Positions 28,290 through 36,135 of a stretch of 64,000 nucleotides of DNA are shown here, piece by piece (the first letter of the stretch is position 1; every line of letters starts with the position of its first letter). The position numbers and the translations under genes are program-made. Under the pieces are notes generated by a model, which saw only the letters and a program-made list of their open reading frames with translations, did not search any database and was not told the DNA's origin. The DNA lies in assembly GCF_016741855.1 (NCBI RefSeq), contig NZ_JAERRH010000011.1:124001-188000 (forward strand), read 5' to 3'. This DNA is from Streptomyces musisoli (lineage in GTDB: Bacteria > Actinomycetota > Actinomycetes > Streptomycetales > Streptomycetaceae).

Positions 28290-31200
28290 TCAGCGAAGGC
28301 GCTGCGAGATGACCTTGGACACGCCGTCCCCCTGCATGGACACGCCGTAGAGCGCGTCGGCGACCTCCATCGTGCGCTTCTGGTGCGTGATCACGATCAG
28401 CTGCGAGGCCTCCTGGAGCTCCTGCATGATCCGGATCAGCCGCTGGAGGTTGGTGTCGTCCAGCGCGGCCTCGACCTCGTCCATGACGTAGAACGGGCTC
28501 GGCCGGGCCTTGAAGATCGACGCCAGCAGCGCGACGGCCGTCAGCGAGCGTTCGCCGCCCGAGAGCAGGGAGAGCCGCTTGACCTTCTTGCCCGGCGGAC
28601 GCGCCTCGACGTCCACGCCCGTGCTGAGCATGTCGTCGGGGTCGGTCAGCACCAGGCGGCCCTCGCCGCCCGGGAACAGCCGGCCGAAGACGCCCTCGAA
28701 CTCGCGGGCGGTGTCCCGGTAGGCCTCGGTGAACACCTGCTCGACGCGCTCATCGACCTCCTTCACCACTTGAAGCAGGTCGGCCCGGGTCTTCTTCAGG
28801 TCCTCCAGCTGCTCGCTGAGGAACTTGTGCCGCTCCTCCAGCGCGGCGAACTCCTCCAGCGCCAGCGGGTTGACCTTGCCCAGCTGCTGGTACGCCCGCT
28901 CGGCCGCCTTGAGCCGCTTCTCCTGCTCGGCGCGCACGAAGGGGCGGGGCTGGTTACGGGGGTGTCCGGGGTCGTCCGGCAGCTGCTCGCCGTCGGCGGG
29001 GGGCGAGGGCGGCACGAGCTGGCGCGGACCGTACTCCGACACCAGCCCCTCCGGTTCGACACCCAGCTCCTCCAGCGCCTTGGACTCCAGCTGCTCTATG
29101 CGCAGCCGCTTCTCGGCGCCGAGTACCTCGCCCCGGTGAACCGAATCCGTCAACTTGTCCAGTTCGGCCTTCAGTTCACGGCCGGCCGTGCGGGCCGCGG
29201 CCAGCTCCTGCTCGCCCCGGGCCTTGGCGGCCTCGGCGGCGGAGCGCTCCCGCTCGGCCCGGCCCAGGGACACCTCGACATGCGCGAGCAGCTGCCGGGC
29301 ACCGTGGGCGACGGCCTCGGCCACGGCCGCCTCGTGCCCCAGCCGGGCCCGGCGCTGCTCGGCACGCGCGCGTGCCTCGCGTTCGGCACGGGCCGCCCGG
29401 TCGAGCGAGTCGGCGCGGCCGGCGAGCCCCTTGACCCGCTCCTCGTGCGTACGGGCCTGGAGGCGGGCCTCCATCTCGGTCTGCCGGGCGTTGGCCCCGT
29501 CGGCGGCGAGCCGGTCCCGCACCGAGGTGTCCGGTTCCTCGTCCACCGGCATCTCCTCGGCCACGGCCAGCCGCTCGGCCAGCTCCTCGGCCTCCTGTAC
29601 GGCCTTCTCCAGCGCCTCCTGCGCACGTGCCGCGGCCGCGGCCGACCGTTCGGCCTCGCCTGCGGCCCCGCGGGCCTGTCCGGCCAGCCGCCCGAGTTGC
29701 TGGGCCACGGCCGACTTCTCCCGGTCGGCGGCCCGGCGCCGCTCCCCCAGCTCCTCGACGAGGGCCGCGGTGTGCCTGCGGCGCTCGGCCGCCGTGTGCT
29801 GGGCCTCGGCCAGTTCCTCGCAGCGGACCGCCAGGTCGGCCAGCTCGGCGGCGGCCTCGTCCACGGAGGCCTGCACCTCCAGCAGGCTGGGCGCGCCGGC
29901 CGAGCCGCCGTGCGCGAAGTGGGCGCCGAGGAGGTCGCCCTCGGCGGTGACGGCGGTCAGGTCCGGGCGGGAGTAGACCAGGGCCTCCGCGTCCTCCAGA
30001 CCGTCGACCACCGCGATTCCTTGCAGGAGGCGGCGGACCGCGGGGAGGAGTTCGGCGGGGCCGCGGACCAGGTCGGCGGCGAGGAGGGGAGTGCGGGGGT
30101 GTCTGTCGGCCGCGGGTTCGTTGTGGCTTGCCGGGGAGGTGTGGGGCGGGACGCCGGTGTCGGCCGCCGGTTCGTCGTGGGTTGCCGGGGAGGTGCTGGG
30201 GTGCCTGTCGGACGCCGGCTCGTCGTGGGTTGCCGGGGCGTCGTGGGGCGGGACGCCGGTGTCGTCTGCGGGTTCGTCGTGGTCTGTCGCGCAGTTCCCC
30301 GCGCCCCTGGCGGAAGGCTGGACGCCGTTCTCGGCCGCGGGATCGTCGTGGCCCGTCGCGCGGATCTCCGCGGTCGTTTGGGGCGGCACGTAGCCCTCGG
30401 TGGCTGCTGGGGTGTTGTGGTTCGTCGTGCGGGGGGCGGTTCGTGGGGGGAGGGGGTCTGGGGCACCTGCCAGGATCAGGGTCGCCCTGCCGCCGTCCTG
30501 TTTGCGCAGGAGGGTGATCGCCTCGGCCGCCGCTGCCGGAGTCGTCACGGCGATCGCGTCCGCCGCGGCGCCGAAGGCTGCGGCCAGCGGCACCTCGTAG
30601 CCGGGGGTGACCGTCAGCAGCTCGGCGGCGGGGCCCAGGATGCCGGTGAGCCGGTCGCGGGCGCCGAGCAGTATTCCGGTGCCGTCCTTGCGCCGGAGGC
30701 CCAGGGCCAGCGCCTCGTGGCGGGCCTGGGTCGCCGCCCGGCTCCGCTCGGCGGCGGTGAGGGCCTCGCGGGCCGCGCTCAGGGCCGCCTCCGCCTCCGC
30801 CAGCTGCCGTTTGGCGGTCTCGTGCCGCCCGGCCAGTTCGGCGTCGCCGGCGTCCAGGCCGTCGACCTCCGCCTTCAGGGCCTCGTACTCCTCCTGCGCA
30901 CCGACCGCGCGCTCCTGCGCCTCGTCGCGGGCCGTGGCCAGCCGGTCGATCTCGGCCTGGGCGGAGGCGGCACGCGAACGAGCCGCGTTGACCTGCCCGG
31001 ACAGCCGGGCGAGGCCCTCGCGGCGGTCGGCGATGGCGCGGGCGGCGTCCTTCAGCCGGCGCTCCTCCACCGCCAGCTCGCGCTCCAGTTCCGCGCGGTG
31101 GGCGACGGTGTCGTCGAGGGCGCGCTGGGCCGCTTCCAGGGCGGCCTCCAGCTCGCCCTCCTGCTCGCGGATGCGGGCGGCCTCGCGCTCCAGGTCCTCG

Positions 31201-32180
31201 GGGTCCCGGCCGCGCCGCTCCTCGGGGGGCGCGGAGGTGGCGCTCTTGACCCGGGCGTCGGCCAGCGAGACGGTGCCGCGCACGCGTTCGGCAAGCTGGG
31301 ACAGCTCGTACCAGGTCTGCTGGGCGCGCTGGAGGCGCGGTGTGAGCCGGCGTACCTCGTCCTCGAGCAGGGCCTCGCGGTGGAGGGCCCTCTTCAGCTC
31401 CCGCTCGGCGGCCTCCTTGCGTTCCTTCAGGGCCGCCTCGTCGGCGATCTCGGCCTGGAGGGCTTCGCGCAGGCGCACCAGGTCGTCGGCGAGGAGCCGC
31501 AGACGGGCGTCGCGGAGGTCGGCCTGGATGACGGCCGCCCTGCGCGCAACCGCCGCCTGCCGGCCCAGCGGCTTGAGCTGGCGGCGCAGTTCGTCGGTGA
31601 GGTCCTGCACGCGCGCGAGGTTGGCCTGCATCGCGTCCAGCTTGCGCAGCGCCTTCTCCTTGCGCTTGCGGTGCTTGAGGACTCCGGCCGCCTCCTCGAT
31701 GAAGGCGCGGCGGCCCATGGGGTCGGCGTGCAGGACGGAGTCGAGCTGGCCCTGGCCGACGATGACGTGCATCTCGCGGCCGATGCCGGAGTCGGAGAGG
31801 AGTTCCTGGATGTCCAGCAGACGGCAGGTGTCGCCGTTGATCTGGTATTCGCTGCCGCCGTTGCGGAACATGATCCGCGTGATGGTGACCTCGGCGTACT
31901 CGATGGGCAGGGCGCCGTCGGAGTTGTCGATGGTCAGGGACACCTCGGCGCGGCCCAGTGGCGGGCGGCCGGTGGTGCCGGCGAAGATGACGTCCTCCAT
32001 CTTGCCGCCTCGCAGCGACTTGGCACCCTGCTCGCCCATGACCCAGCTGAGCGCGTCCACGACATTGGACTTGCCCGAGCCGTTCGGGCCGACGACACAC
32101 GTGATGCCGGGTTCGAACCGGAGCGTGGTCGCCGAGGCGAACGACTTGAACCCGCGGAGGGTCAGGGCCTTGAGGTGCAC
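28290..32180 (-). CDS. smc: chromosome segregation protein Smc with expanded hinge
   Basis: SMC ATPase of the condensin complex. The 1296-residue product has Walker A GPNGSGKSNVVDAL near residue 35, long coiled coils, a hinge near residues 505-780, and the C-terminal signature LLSGGERSLTAVALL with Walker B MDEVEAALDD. It is longer than the roughly 1,190 residues usual for the family. The excess lies in the hinge, residues about 574-698, as degenerate 16-18-residue repeats (HDEPADD, HDEPASD, HDEPAAD, HNEPAAD). The GTG at 32180 has a TAGAGT hexamer ending 8 bases upstream, which suggests a nearly leaderless transcript. ScpA and ScpB are not in this window. Confidence 0.95.
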   Translation of the reverse strand: MHLKALTLRGFKSFASATTLRFEPGITCVVGPNGSGKSNVVDALSWVMGEQGAKSLRGGKMEDVIFAGTTGRPPLGRAEVSLTIDNSDGALPIEYAEVTITRIMFRNGGSEYQINGDTCRLLDIQELLSDSGIGREMHVIVGQGQLDSVLHADPMGRRAFIEEAAGVLKHRKRKEKALRKLDAMQANLARVQDLTDELRRQLKPLGRQAAVARRAAVIQADLRDARLRLLADDLVRLREALQAEIADEAALKERKEAAERELKRALHREALLEDEVRRLTPRLQRAQQTWYELSQLAERVRGTVSLADARVKSATSAPPEERRGRDPEDLEREAARIREQEGELEAALEAAQRALDDTVAHRAELERELAVEERRLKDAARAIADRREGLARLSGQVNAARSRAASAQAEIDRLATARDEAQERAVGAQEEYEALKAEVDGLDAGDAELAGRHETAKRQLAEAEAALSAAREALTAAERSRAATQARHEALALGLRRKDGTGILLGARDRLTGILGPAAELLTVTPGYEVPLAAAFGAAADAIAVTTPAAAAEAITLLRKQDGGRATLILAGAPDPLPPRTAPRTTNHNTPAATEGYVPPQTTAEIRATGHDDPAAENGVQPSARGAGNCATDHDEPADDTGVPPHDAPATHDEPASDRHPSTSPATHDEPAADTGVPPHTSPASHNEPAADRHPRTPLLAADLVRGPAELLPAVRRLLQGIAVVDGLEDAEALVYSRPDLTAVTAEGDLLGAHFAHGGSAGAPSLLEVQASVDEAAAELADLAVRCEELAEAQHTAAERRRHTAALVEELGERRRAADREKSAVAQQLGRLAGQARGAAGEAERSAAAAARAQEALEKAVQEAEELAERLAVAEEMPVDEEPDTSVRDRLAADGANARQTEMEARLQARTHEERVKGLAGRADSLDRAARAEREARARAEQRRARLGHEAAVAEAVAHGARQLLAHVEVSLGRAERERSAAEAAKARGEQELAAARTAGRELKAELDKLTDSVHRGEVLGAEKRLRIEQLESKALEELGVEPEGLVSEYGPRQLVPPSPPADGEQLPDDPGHPRNQPRPFVRAEQEKRLKAAERAYQQLGKVNPLALEEFAALEERHKFLSEQLEDLKKTRADLLQVVKEVDERVEQVFTEAYRDTAREFEGVFGRLFPGGEGRLVLTDPDDMLSTGVDVEARPPGKKVKRLSLLSGGERSLTAVALLASIFKARPSPFYVMDEVEAALDDTNLQRLIRIMQELQEASQLIVITHQKRTMEVADALYGVSMQGDGVSKVISQRLR
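30087..30461. repeat. repeat-built insertion in the smc hinge region
   Basis: About 375 bases encoding residues 574-698 of Smc. At least four tandem units of 48-54 bases begin with CACGACGAACC-like sequence on the minus strand, and two more diverged units precede them. The block lies between hinge segments LILAGAP and LLAADLVRGPAELL, which are adjacent or nearly so in other Streptomyces Smc proteins as I recall them. The frame is kept and there is no stop. Confidence 0.8.
30289..30308. repeat. dispersed Streptomyces short repeat element inside smc
   Basis: The 20 bases GCGCAGTTCCCCGCGCCCCT match a sequence I recall as recurring in many intergenic regions of Streptomyces genomes. Here it is translated, as RGAGNCA of Smc on the minus strand. 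I saw no second copy in the window. Confidence 0.55.
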
Positions 32181-32306
32181 GCCGCTGGACTCTACCCGGC
32201 GCTGCTATCTCACTCCACGAACACTCGCAACCCCACGGTTTCGCCACTGAACACGCAGGGCACACCAAACGTTAAAGAAGGTGAAAGGATGCGGGGGGAA
32301 AGAACG

Positions 32307-32328
32307 AAGGGACGCCGAAGCGTCCCTT
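32307..32328 (-). terminator. terminator downstream of the small coiled-coil gene
   Basis: Nine-bp stem AAGGGACGC with its complement; on the minus strand the loop is TTCG closed by C-G, the extra-stable tetraloop, followed by CGTTCTTTCC. It lies about 100 bases past the stop at 32427 and upstream of smc. Confidence 0.7.
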
Positions 32329-32426
32329 GCAACTCTGTCGACTGGGTTACAGCCGGATGGATCAACTGAGCGGTTGATACGGGCAGCCCGGTCGCTGCGA
32401 CTGCTGTCGTGGAGCCGAAGCAGCGA

Positions 32427-32630
32427 TCAGGTCAGCGCAGGCTCCGCCTGGTGTGCGTCGATGCTCTCCATGATCCTGTCCTGAGAGGCGGCAGCCGTCA
32501 GCGCTTCGTTCTCCGCCTGGATCCGTCCGAGTTCGGACTCCAGGTCCTGGACGCGCTGCTGCAGCCGTCGCATCTCGGCGAGGAGTCGCGGGTCGGAGCC
32601 GCCGACGTAACCGAGAAGCGCCTTTGCCAT
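32427..32630 (-). CDS. small coiled-coil protein, unknown function
   Basis: A 67-residue protein, MAKALLGYVGGSDPRLLAEM followed by the heptad-like stretch RRLQQRVQDLESELGRIQAE and an Ala/Glu-rich tail. I recognise it as conserved next to smc in Streptomyces but know no function. No signal peptide, membrane segment or catalytic motif is present; a short dimeric coiled coil is likely. On the minus strand TTGACC near 32785-32795, inside the palindrome TTGACGGTCAA, may supply a -35 for its promoter. A UUCG-loop terminator follows. Confidence 0.78.
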   Translation of the reverse strand: MAKALLGYVGGSDPRLLAEMRRLQQRVQDLESELGRIQAENEALTAAASQDRIMESIDAHQAEPALT

Positions 32631-33012
32631 GATGGATGGTCCTCCACACTGAGTGACCGACCGATGCGGTGTGGGTCGTGAGGGATTCGCACCCGCGGTG
32701 CTTGGCACATCCGGGTGTTGCTCTGCTGTTGCTCCATGCCAAACAGCTAAGGTGCGCGGGGCTTTCAGCGTCTCACCAAAAAGTTTGACGGTCAACACGA
32801 TCACGCCCTGTATTGGCGGGCAAACCGGGGCGCACAGCCGGGAAAAACGGCGGCGCTGCGACTCCTCCGGGCCCTCAGGGCGTGGCGACCAGCAGTATCA
32901 GCGGAGCCTGCCATGCCACGCCCCTGTTGGCAACCACCAGGGGGTTTCCGCTTTCCGCACGTGCCACTGGCAGCTCGCCGGCCCTCGGCCCACCGGGTTC
33001 GGCGGGGGTGGC

Positions 33013-33294
33013 TCAGCGAATGGCGAAGCCGTCGTAGCCGCCCCGGGGTGTGTCCCAGATCTCTGTGACACCGTCCACGTGTCCGGGCGTGTCGCTGCCC
33101 TGGAGCCAGTCCAGCAGCCCCTCGCAGCCCTGCCGGGGCCCCTCCGCGACCACTTGGACCCGCCCGTCGGCCAAATTGAGAGCAAAACCACTCAACCCGC
33201 CGATCTCCAGTGCCTTGGCACGCGTGAACCAGCGGAAACCCACACCCTGCACGCGTCCGCGCACCCAGGCGACCAGTCGTACTTCCTCAGTCAT
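33013..33294 (-). CDS. acylphosphatase
   Basis: A 93-residue enzyme that hydrolyses acyl phosphates such as acetyl phosphate and 1,3-bisphosphoglycerate. The signature GRVQGVGFR ends in the phosphate-binding Arg21, and the catalytic Asn is Asn40 in [11 protein letters not shown]. The length is usual for the family. The ATG at 33294 has only a weak AGGTT; a TTAGGT hexamer 9 bases upstream may be the -10 of a leaderless message. It stands alone between the coiled-coil gene and the divergent CAP-domain gene. Confidence 0.94.
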   Translation of the reverse strand: MTEEVRLVAWVRGRVQGVGFRWFTRAKALEIGGLSGFALNLADGRVQVVAEGPRQGCEGLLDWLQGSDTPGHVDGVTEIWDTPRGGYDGFAIR

Positions 33295-33384
33295 GGGTGC
33301 AACCTAACCGGCCGGTGTCGCCTGGGACACGTCGTCCTCCGGCGCCATGGGGTACGGTCCGGATTCAGTGCATCGCATATGAAA

Positions 33385-33404
33385 ACTCGCTCGATCGAGC
33401 GAGT
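33385..33404. promoter_or_regulatory. perfect 20-bp palindrome upstream of the CAP-domain gene
   Basis: ACTCGCTCGA followed by its exact reverse complement, centred about 98 bases before the ATG at 33493. A perfect 20-bp dyad in an upstream region is characteristic of a dimeric repressor site, TetR-like in size. The regulator is not encoded next to it. Confidence 0.6.
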
Positions 33405-33492
33405 CGGATCGGCCAGAGGGAGTGACCCGCCGGGGGGTCACCCGCCGTGCAGGCACCGGGTCGACCGCGCGTACCAGGAAGAGGGCAAGGAC

Positions 33493-35046
33493 ATGGGACG
33501 CCACCGTCGCTCCGCCGCCGGCCGCGCCGCCACGGGCCGCGCCACCGGCGCTACGCACACGCAAAGCTCCGGCACCGGGAGCGAAGGCCCCCAGCACTCG
33601 TCCGCGGGGCCGCGCCCGGTCCCCATGGGCACGGCGCCCTATCTGAACCCCGAGGCGTACGCCGAGGCCACGGCGAAGGCCCAGGCCTTCCTGTTCGAGA
33701 CGGGCGCCGACGCGACACGGGCCACGCCCGGCTCCGGCGGCGGCTTCGGTGGCGACGGCTCCGGCGACGGCTTCGGCGGCGATTTCGGTGGTGACGGCTC
33801 CGCGGGCGGCGGTTCCGGCCCGGACGGCGAGCCGTCCCACGGCCCCCGGCGGCGGACGGCCGCCGCCCGGCCGGTGCGCACGGGCCTGCTCGGCGTGTCC
33901 GTCGCCGTGGCCCTCGGCACGATCGCGGTGGCCACGGGCGTGGTGCCGGGCCTGGAGAGCTACCGGCTCGGCGGCGGTTCGCACACCGCCGGCCGGGACC
34001 ATGTGCAGACCGCGGCGGCGCCCGGCAACACGGCGAGCGCGCAGGGCGGCAGCTCGGGCAGCGCCGACGCCGGCGACAGCGGCCGCGTGGACGGCCGCAC
34101 CGGCAACTCCACCGGTGGCGGCACCGAGCGGTCCGGCTCCCCCAGGCCGTCGGCCTCCGCGTCCGCCTCCCCGTCCAAGCCGGCCTCCCCGAAGCCGGCC
34201 CCGTCGCGGAAGGCCGCCGAGAAGCCGACGCCGTCGCGGAAGGCCGCCGAGAAGCCGGCGCCGTCGCGGAAGGCCGCCGAGAAGCCGGCGCCGAGGACCA
34301 CGCCGTCCAAGCGGTGGTCCGCGCCCACAAGGCCGACACCGACCGCCAGGCCGGCCGAGCCCGCAGCGACCGCCAAGCCGAACCGGCCCGCCAAGCCGTC
34401 GGCACCCGCCGCGTCGGCCAAGCCGCCCGTGCCCCCCGCGTCGGCCAAGCCGTCCCGGTCGCCCGCGCCCTCCGCGACCTCGGCCAAGCCGTCCGCTCCT
34501 TCCACGCCGGCCAAGCCGTCGACGCCCTCCACCCCGGCCAGGCCCTCCGCCTCCTCGGCCCCGGCCAAGCCGGCCGCGCCCGCCACGTCGGCCAAGCCGA
34601 AGCCGTCCCCGTCCCGTACGGCCACGAAGGCGCCGTCTGTGTCGTCCCCGCCGGTCACGGTGTCGCAGGAGGCCGCCATCGGGGCCGAGGTGCTGACGCT
34701 GGTCAACAACGAGCGGGCGAAGGCCGGCTGCAGCCCGCTGGCGGCGAACTCCTCGCTGACCGGGCTGGCCGGGGCGCTCAGCGACGACATGGCCGCACGG
34801 AGCTTCTTCGACCACACCGACCCGGACGGCAGGACGCCGTGGGACCGGGCGGCGAAGGCCGGCATCACCGGTCTCGGCGGCGAGAACATCGCCCGGGGCC
34901 AGGGCGACGCGGCGGCCGTGATGACCGCTTGGATGAACGACCCCGAGCATCGCGCCAACATCCTGAACTGCGGCTTCAAGACCCTCGGCGTCGGCGTTCA
35001 CTTCGGCTCGGGCGGGCCTTTGTGGACGCAGGACTTCGGGTACTGA
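33493..35046 (+). CDS. membrane-anchored CAP (SCP-like) domain protein
   Basis: A 517-residue predicted surface protein. Order: hydrophilic N-terminus with a Gly/Asp-rich patch, one membrane segment near residues 132-152 (TGLLGVSVAVALGTIAVATG), a long Pro/Ser/Lys/Ala linker containing three and a half copies of PSRKAAEKPA and many AKPS units, and a C-terminal CAP domain from about residue 392 (LTLVNNERAKAGCSPL, FFDHTDPDGRTPWDRA, GENIARGQ, WMNDPEHRANIL). CAP domains occur in secreted actinobacterial proteins with ligand-binding or protease-like roles that are not settled. The ATG at 33493 follows GAGGGCAAGGAC. A palindrome and the divergent acylphosphatase gene lie upstream. Confidence 0.88.
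   Translation: MGRHRRSAAGRAATGRATGATHTQSSGTGSEGPQHSSAGPRPVPMGTAPYLNPEAYAEATAKAQAFLFETGADATRATPGSGGGFGGDGSGDGFGGDFGGDGSAGGGSGPDGEPSHGPRRRTAAARPVRTGLLGVSVAVALGTIAVATGVVPGLESYRLGGGSHTAGRDHVQTAAAPGNTASAQGGSSGSADAGDSGRVDGRTGNSTGGGTERSGSPRPSASASASPSKPASPKPAPSRKAAEKPTPSRKAAEKPAPSRKAAEKPAPRTTPSKRWSAPTRPTPTARPAEPAATAKPNRPAKPSAPAASAKPPVPPASAKPSRSPAPSATSAKPSAPSTPAKPSTPSTPARPSASSAPAKPAAPATSAKPKPSPSRTATKAPSVSSPPVTVSQEAAIGAEVLTLVNNERAKAGCSPLAANSSLTGLAGALSDDMAARSFFDHTDPDGRTPWDRAAKAGITGLGGENIARGQGDAAAVMTAWMNDPEHRANILNCGFKTLGVGVHFGSGGPLWTQDFGY
34201..34290. repeat. 30-bp tandem repeat in the CAP protein linker
   Basis: Three nearly identical units at 34201, 34231 and 34261 encode PSRKAAEKP(T/A); a partial unit precedes them. 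The repeats lengthen the wall-spanning linker in steps of ten residues. Confidence 0.85.
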
Positions 35047-35176
35047 GAATCCCCCAGGTCTACAGAGAGTCCCGCAGGTCAGCAAGGGGTGACAGCGTCC
35101 TTCGAGGGGGTCTCGGCCGTCTCGGGGCCGTCATCGGCAGCCGTGCCGTCCTCGCGGCCCGTGGGCACGTTTCGGG

Positions 35177-35605
35177 TCAGGCCGTCCGGTCGTCGTGGGC
35201 TTCCCTGTGCATGCCCATGCACAGGGCCCAGACGATGAAGACGTTGACGGCGACCAGCGTCAGGGCCCACAGGGGGTAGTACGGCACCCACAGGAAGTTC
35301 GCGAGCGCGCCCAGGCCCGCCACGAACACACCGAGGAAGCGTGCCCACAACTGGCCGCCGAGTACGGCGCAGCCTGCGATGACGATGACGATTCCCAGAA
35401 TGAGGTGGACCCATCCCCAACCCGTCAGGCTGAAGTCGAACACATAGTGACGGGTCACGAGGAACAGGTCGTCCTTGGCGATGGCGGCGATTCCCTCGAA
35501 GATCGCCATGGCTCCGCCGAAGATCATCAGTGCTGCGGCGAAGGCGGTGGTACCGGACGTGGGCGCATGCCAGGGGCGCGGGTCGGCGTTGGCGTCACGG
35601 GCCAT
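35177..35605 (-). CDS. four-helix integral membrane protein (DUF7144-like)
   Basis: A 142-residue protein with four predicted membrane segments: AALMIFGGAMAIFEGIAAI, LTGWGWVHLILGIVIVIAG, LWARFLGVFVAGLGALANFL and PLWALTLVAVNVFIVWAL. This matches a small actinobacterial membrane family often annotated as DUF7144; the function is unknown. The start at 35605 is fixed by AAGGAGG with 5-base spacing. It converges on the CAP-domain gene across a 130-base gap without a strong hairpin. Confidence 0.82.
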   Translation of the reverse strand: MARDANADPRPWHAPTSGTTAFAAALMIFGGAMAIFEGIAAIAKDDLFLVTRHYVFDFSLTGWGWVHLILGIVIVIAGCAVLGGQLWARFLGVFVAGLGALANFLWVPYYPLWALTLVAVNVFIVWALCMGMHREAHDDRTA

Positions 35606-35747
35606 GTCGGCCTCCTTGGGTCGCAAAGCCATCCGCTGGGCCGAGCCTTCTGGACCGACTCGATCCTGATCTCAGCGTGGCATGACGGCACTCCGTCGGC
35701 ATTCCGGCGCCGTGGCGCGACCGCGGGCCGTCTCCGGGGCGACGGAG

Positions 35748-35870
35748 TCAGTGGCAGTCGAGGCGCCGGTCCCCTGGGAGGCCGGGGCACCGGTGGCAGT
35801 GGAAGAAGCAGCCGCCGCAGTGTCGCCCGGCGCGGGAGTTCTCGGGGCGGCCGGACGAAGAAACGGACAT
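35748..35870 (-). CDS. candidate small Cys/His-rich protein (40 residues)
   Basis: An ATG frame of 40 codons whose product ends RHCGGCFFHCHRCPGLPG followed by DRRLDCH. It has five cysteines, four in a C-x2-C-x3-C-x2-C array that could bind metal or carry modifications. By hand count 36 of 40 third positions are G or C, in line with translated Streptomyces DNA, although other frames here are also GC-rich. There is no clean Shine-Dalgarno; a G-rich strand of the hairpin at 35876-35908 lies directly upstream. No family is recognised and no modifying enzyme is adjacent, so a chance frame is possible. Confidence 0.3.
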   Translation of the reverse strand: MSVSSSGRPENSRAGRHCGGCFFHCHRCPGLPGDRRLDCH

Positions 35871-35875
35871 GCGAG

Positions 35876-35908
35876 CGGCCCCCGACCGGTTGCCCGGGTC
35901 GGGGGCCG
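35876..35908. terminator. strong hairpin in the 35.6-36.4 kb region
   Basis: Twelve-bp perfect stem, CGGCCCCCGACC (35876-35887) with 35897-35908, nine-base loop, followed on the plus strand by TTCTCACT. No annotated gene ends nearby, so it either ends an unannotated transcript or acts as a leader hairpin for the small frame at 35748-35870. Confidence 0.55.
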
Positions 35909-36016
35909 TTCTCACTGCTCGGCGAGCGGTGGCCACGGAGCCGGAGACGCCGGCCGTCACGGCACCGCGCGCCGGGCCCGTCGGGACTGTCGGGCCTGTC
36001 GGGGGCGGAGGGTGTC

Positions 36017-36135
36017 GGCTCCTGCCCGCGGGAGGCTCCTGACCGACGGAGGCTTCTGACCGAGGGAGGCTCCTGCCCGACGGAGGCTCCTGCCCGAGGG
36101 AGGCTCCTGACCGACGGAGGCTCCTGCCCGACGGA
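36017..36135. repeat. 17-bp tandem repeat, seven copies
   Basis: Consensus ggctcctgaccgacgga with units at 36017, 36034, 36051, 36068, 36085, 36102 and 36119; an eighth degenerate unit follows. Variation is mainly a/c at position 9 and the trinucleotide near the end. Each junction creates GGAGGCTCC, a short dyad. The period is not a multiple of three. Confidence 0.92.

Noticed and set aside
28263-32369. Plus-strand open frame of more than 1,300 codons opposite smc
   Set aside because: It mirrors smc exactly, has no family signature and is dominated by Leu/Gly/Arg-rich low complexity, as expected for the antisense frame of a GC-rich gene.
35682-36059. Plus-strand 125-codon frame in the 35.6-36.4 kb region
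   Set aside because: No ribosome binding site or family resemblance; the sequence is Ala/Gly/Arg low complexity and runs through the hairpin and into the 17-bp repeats.
36017-36135. CRISPR-like array
   Set aside because: Units are contiguous 17-mers without unique spacers and no cas genes are present.
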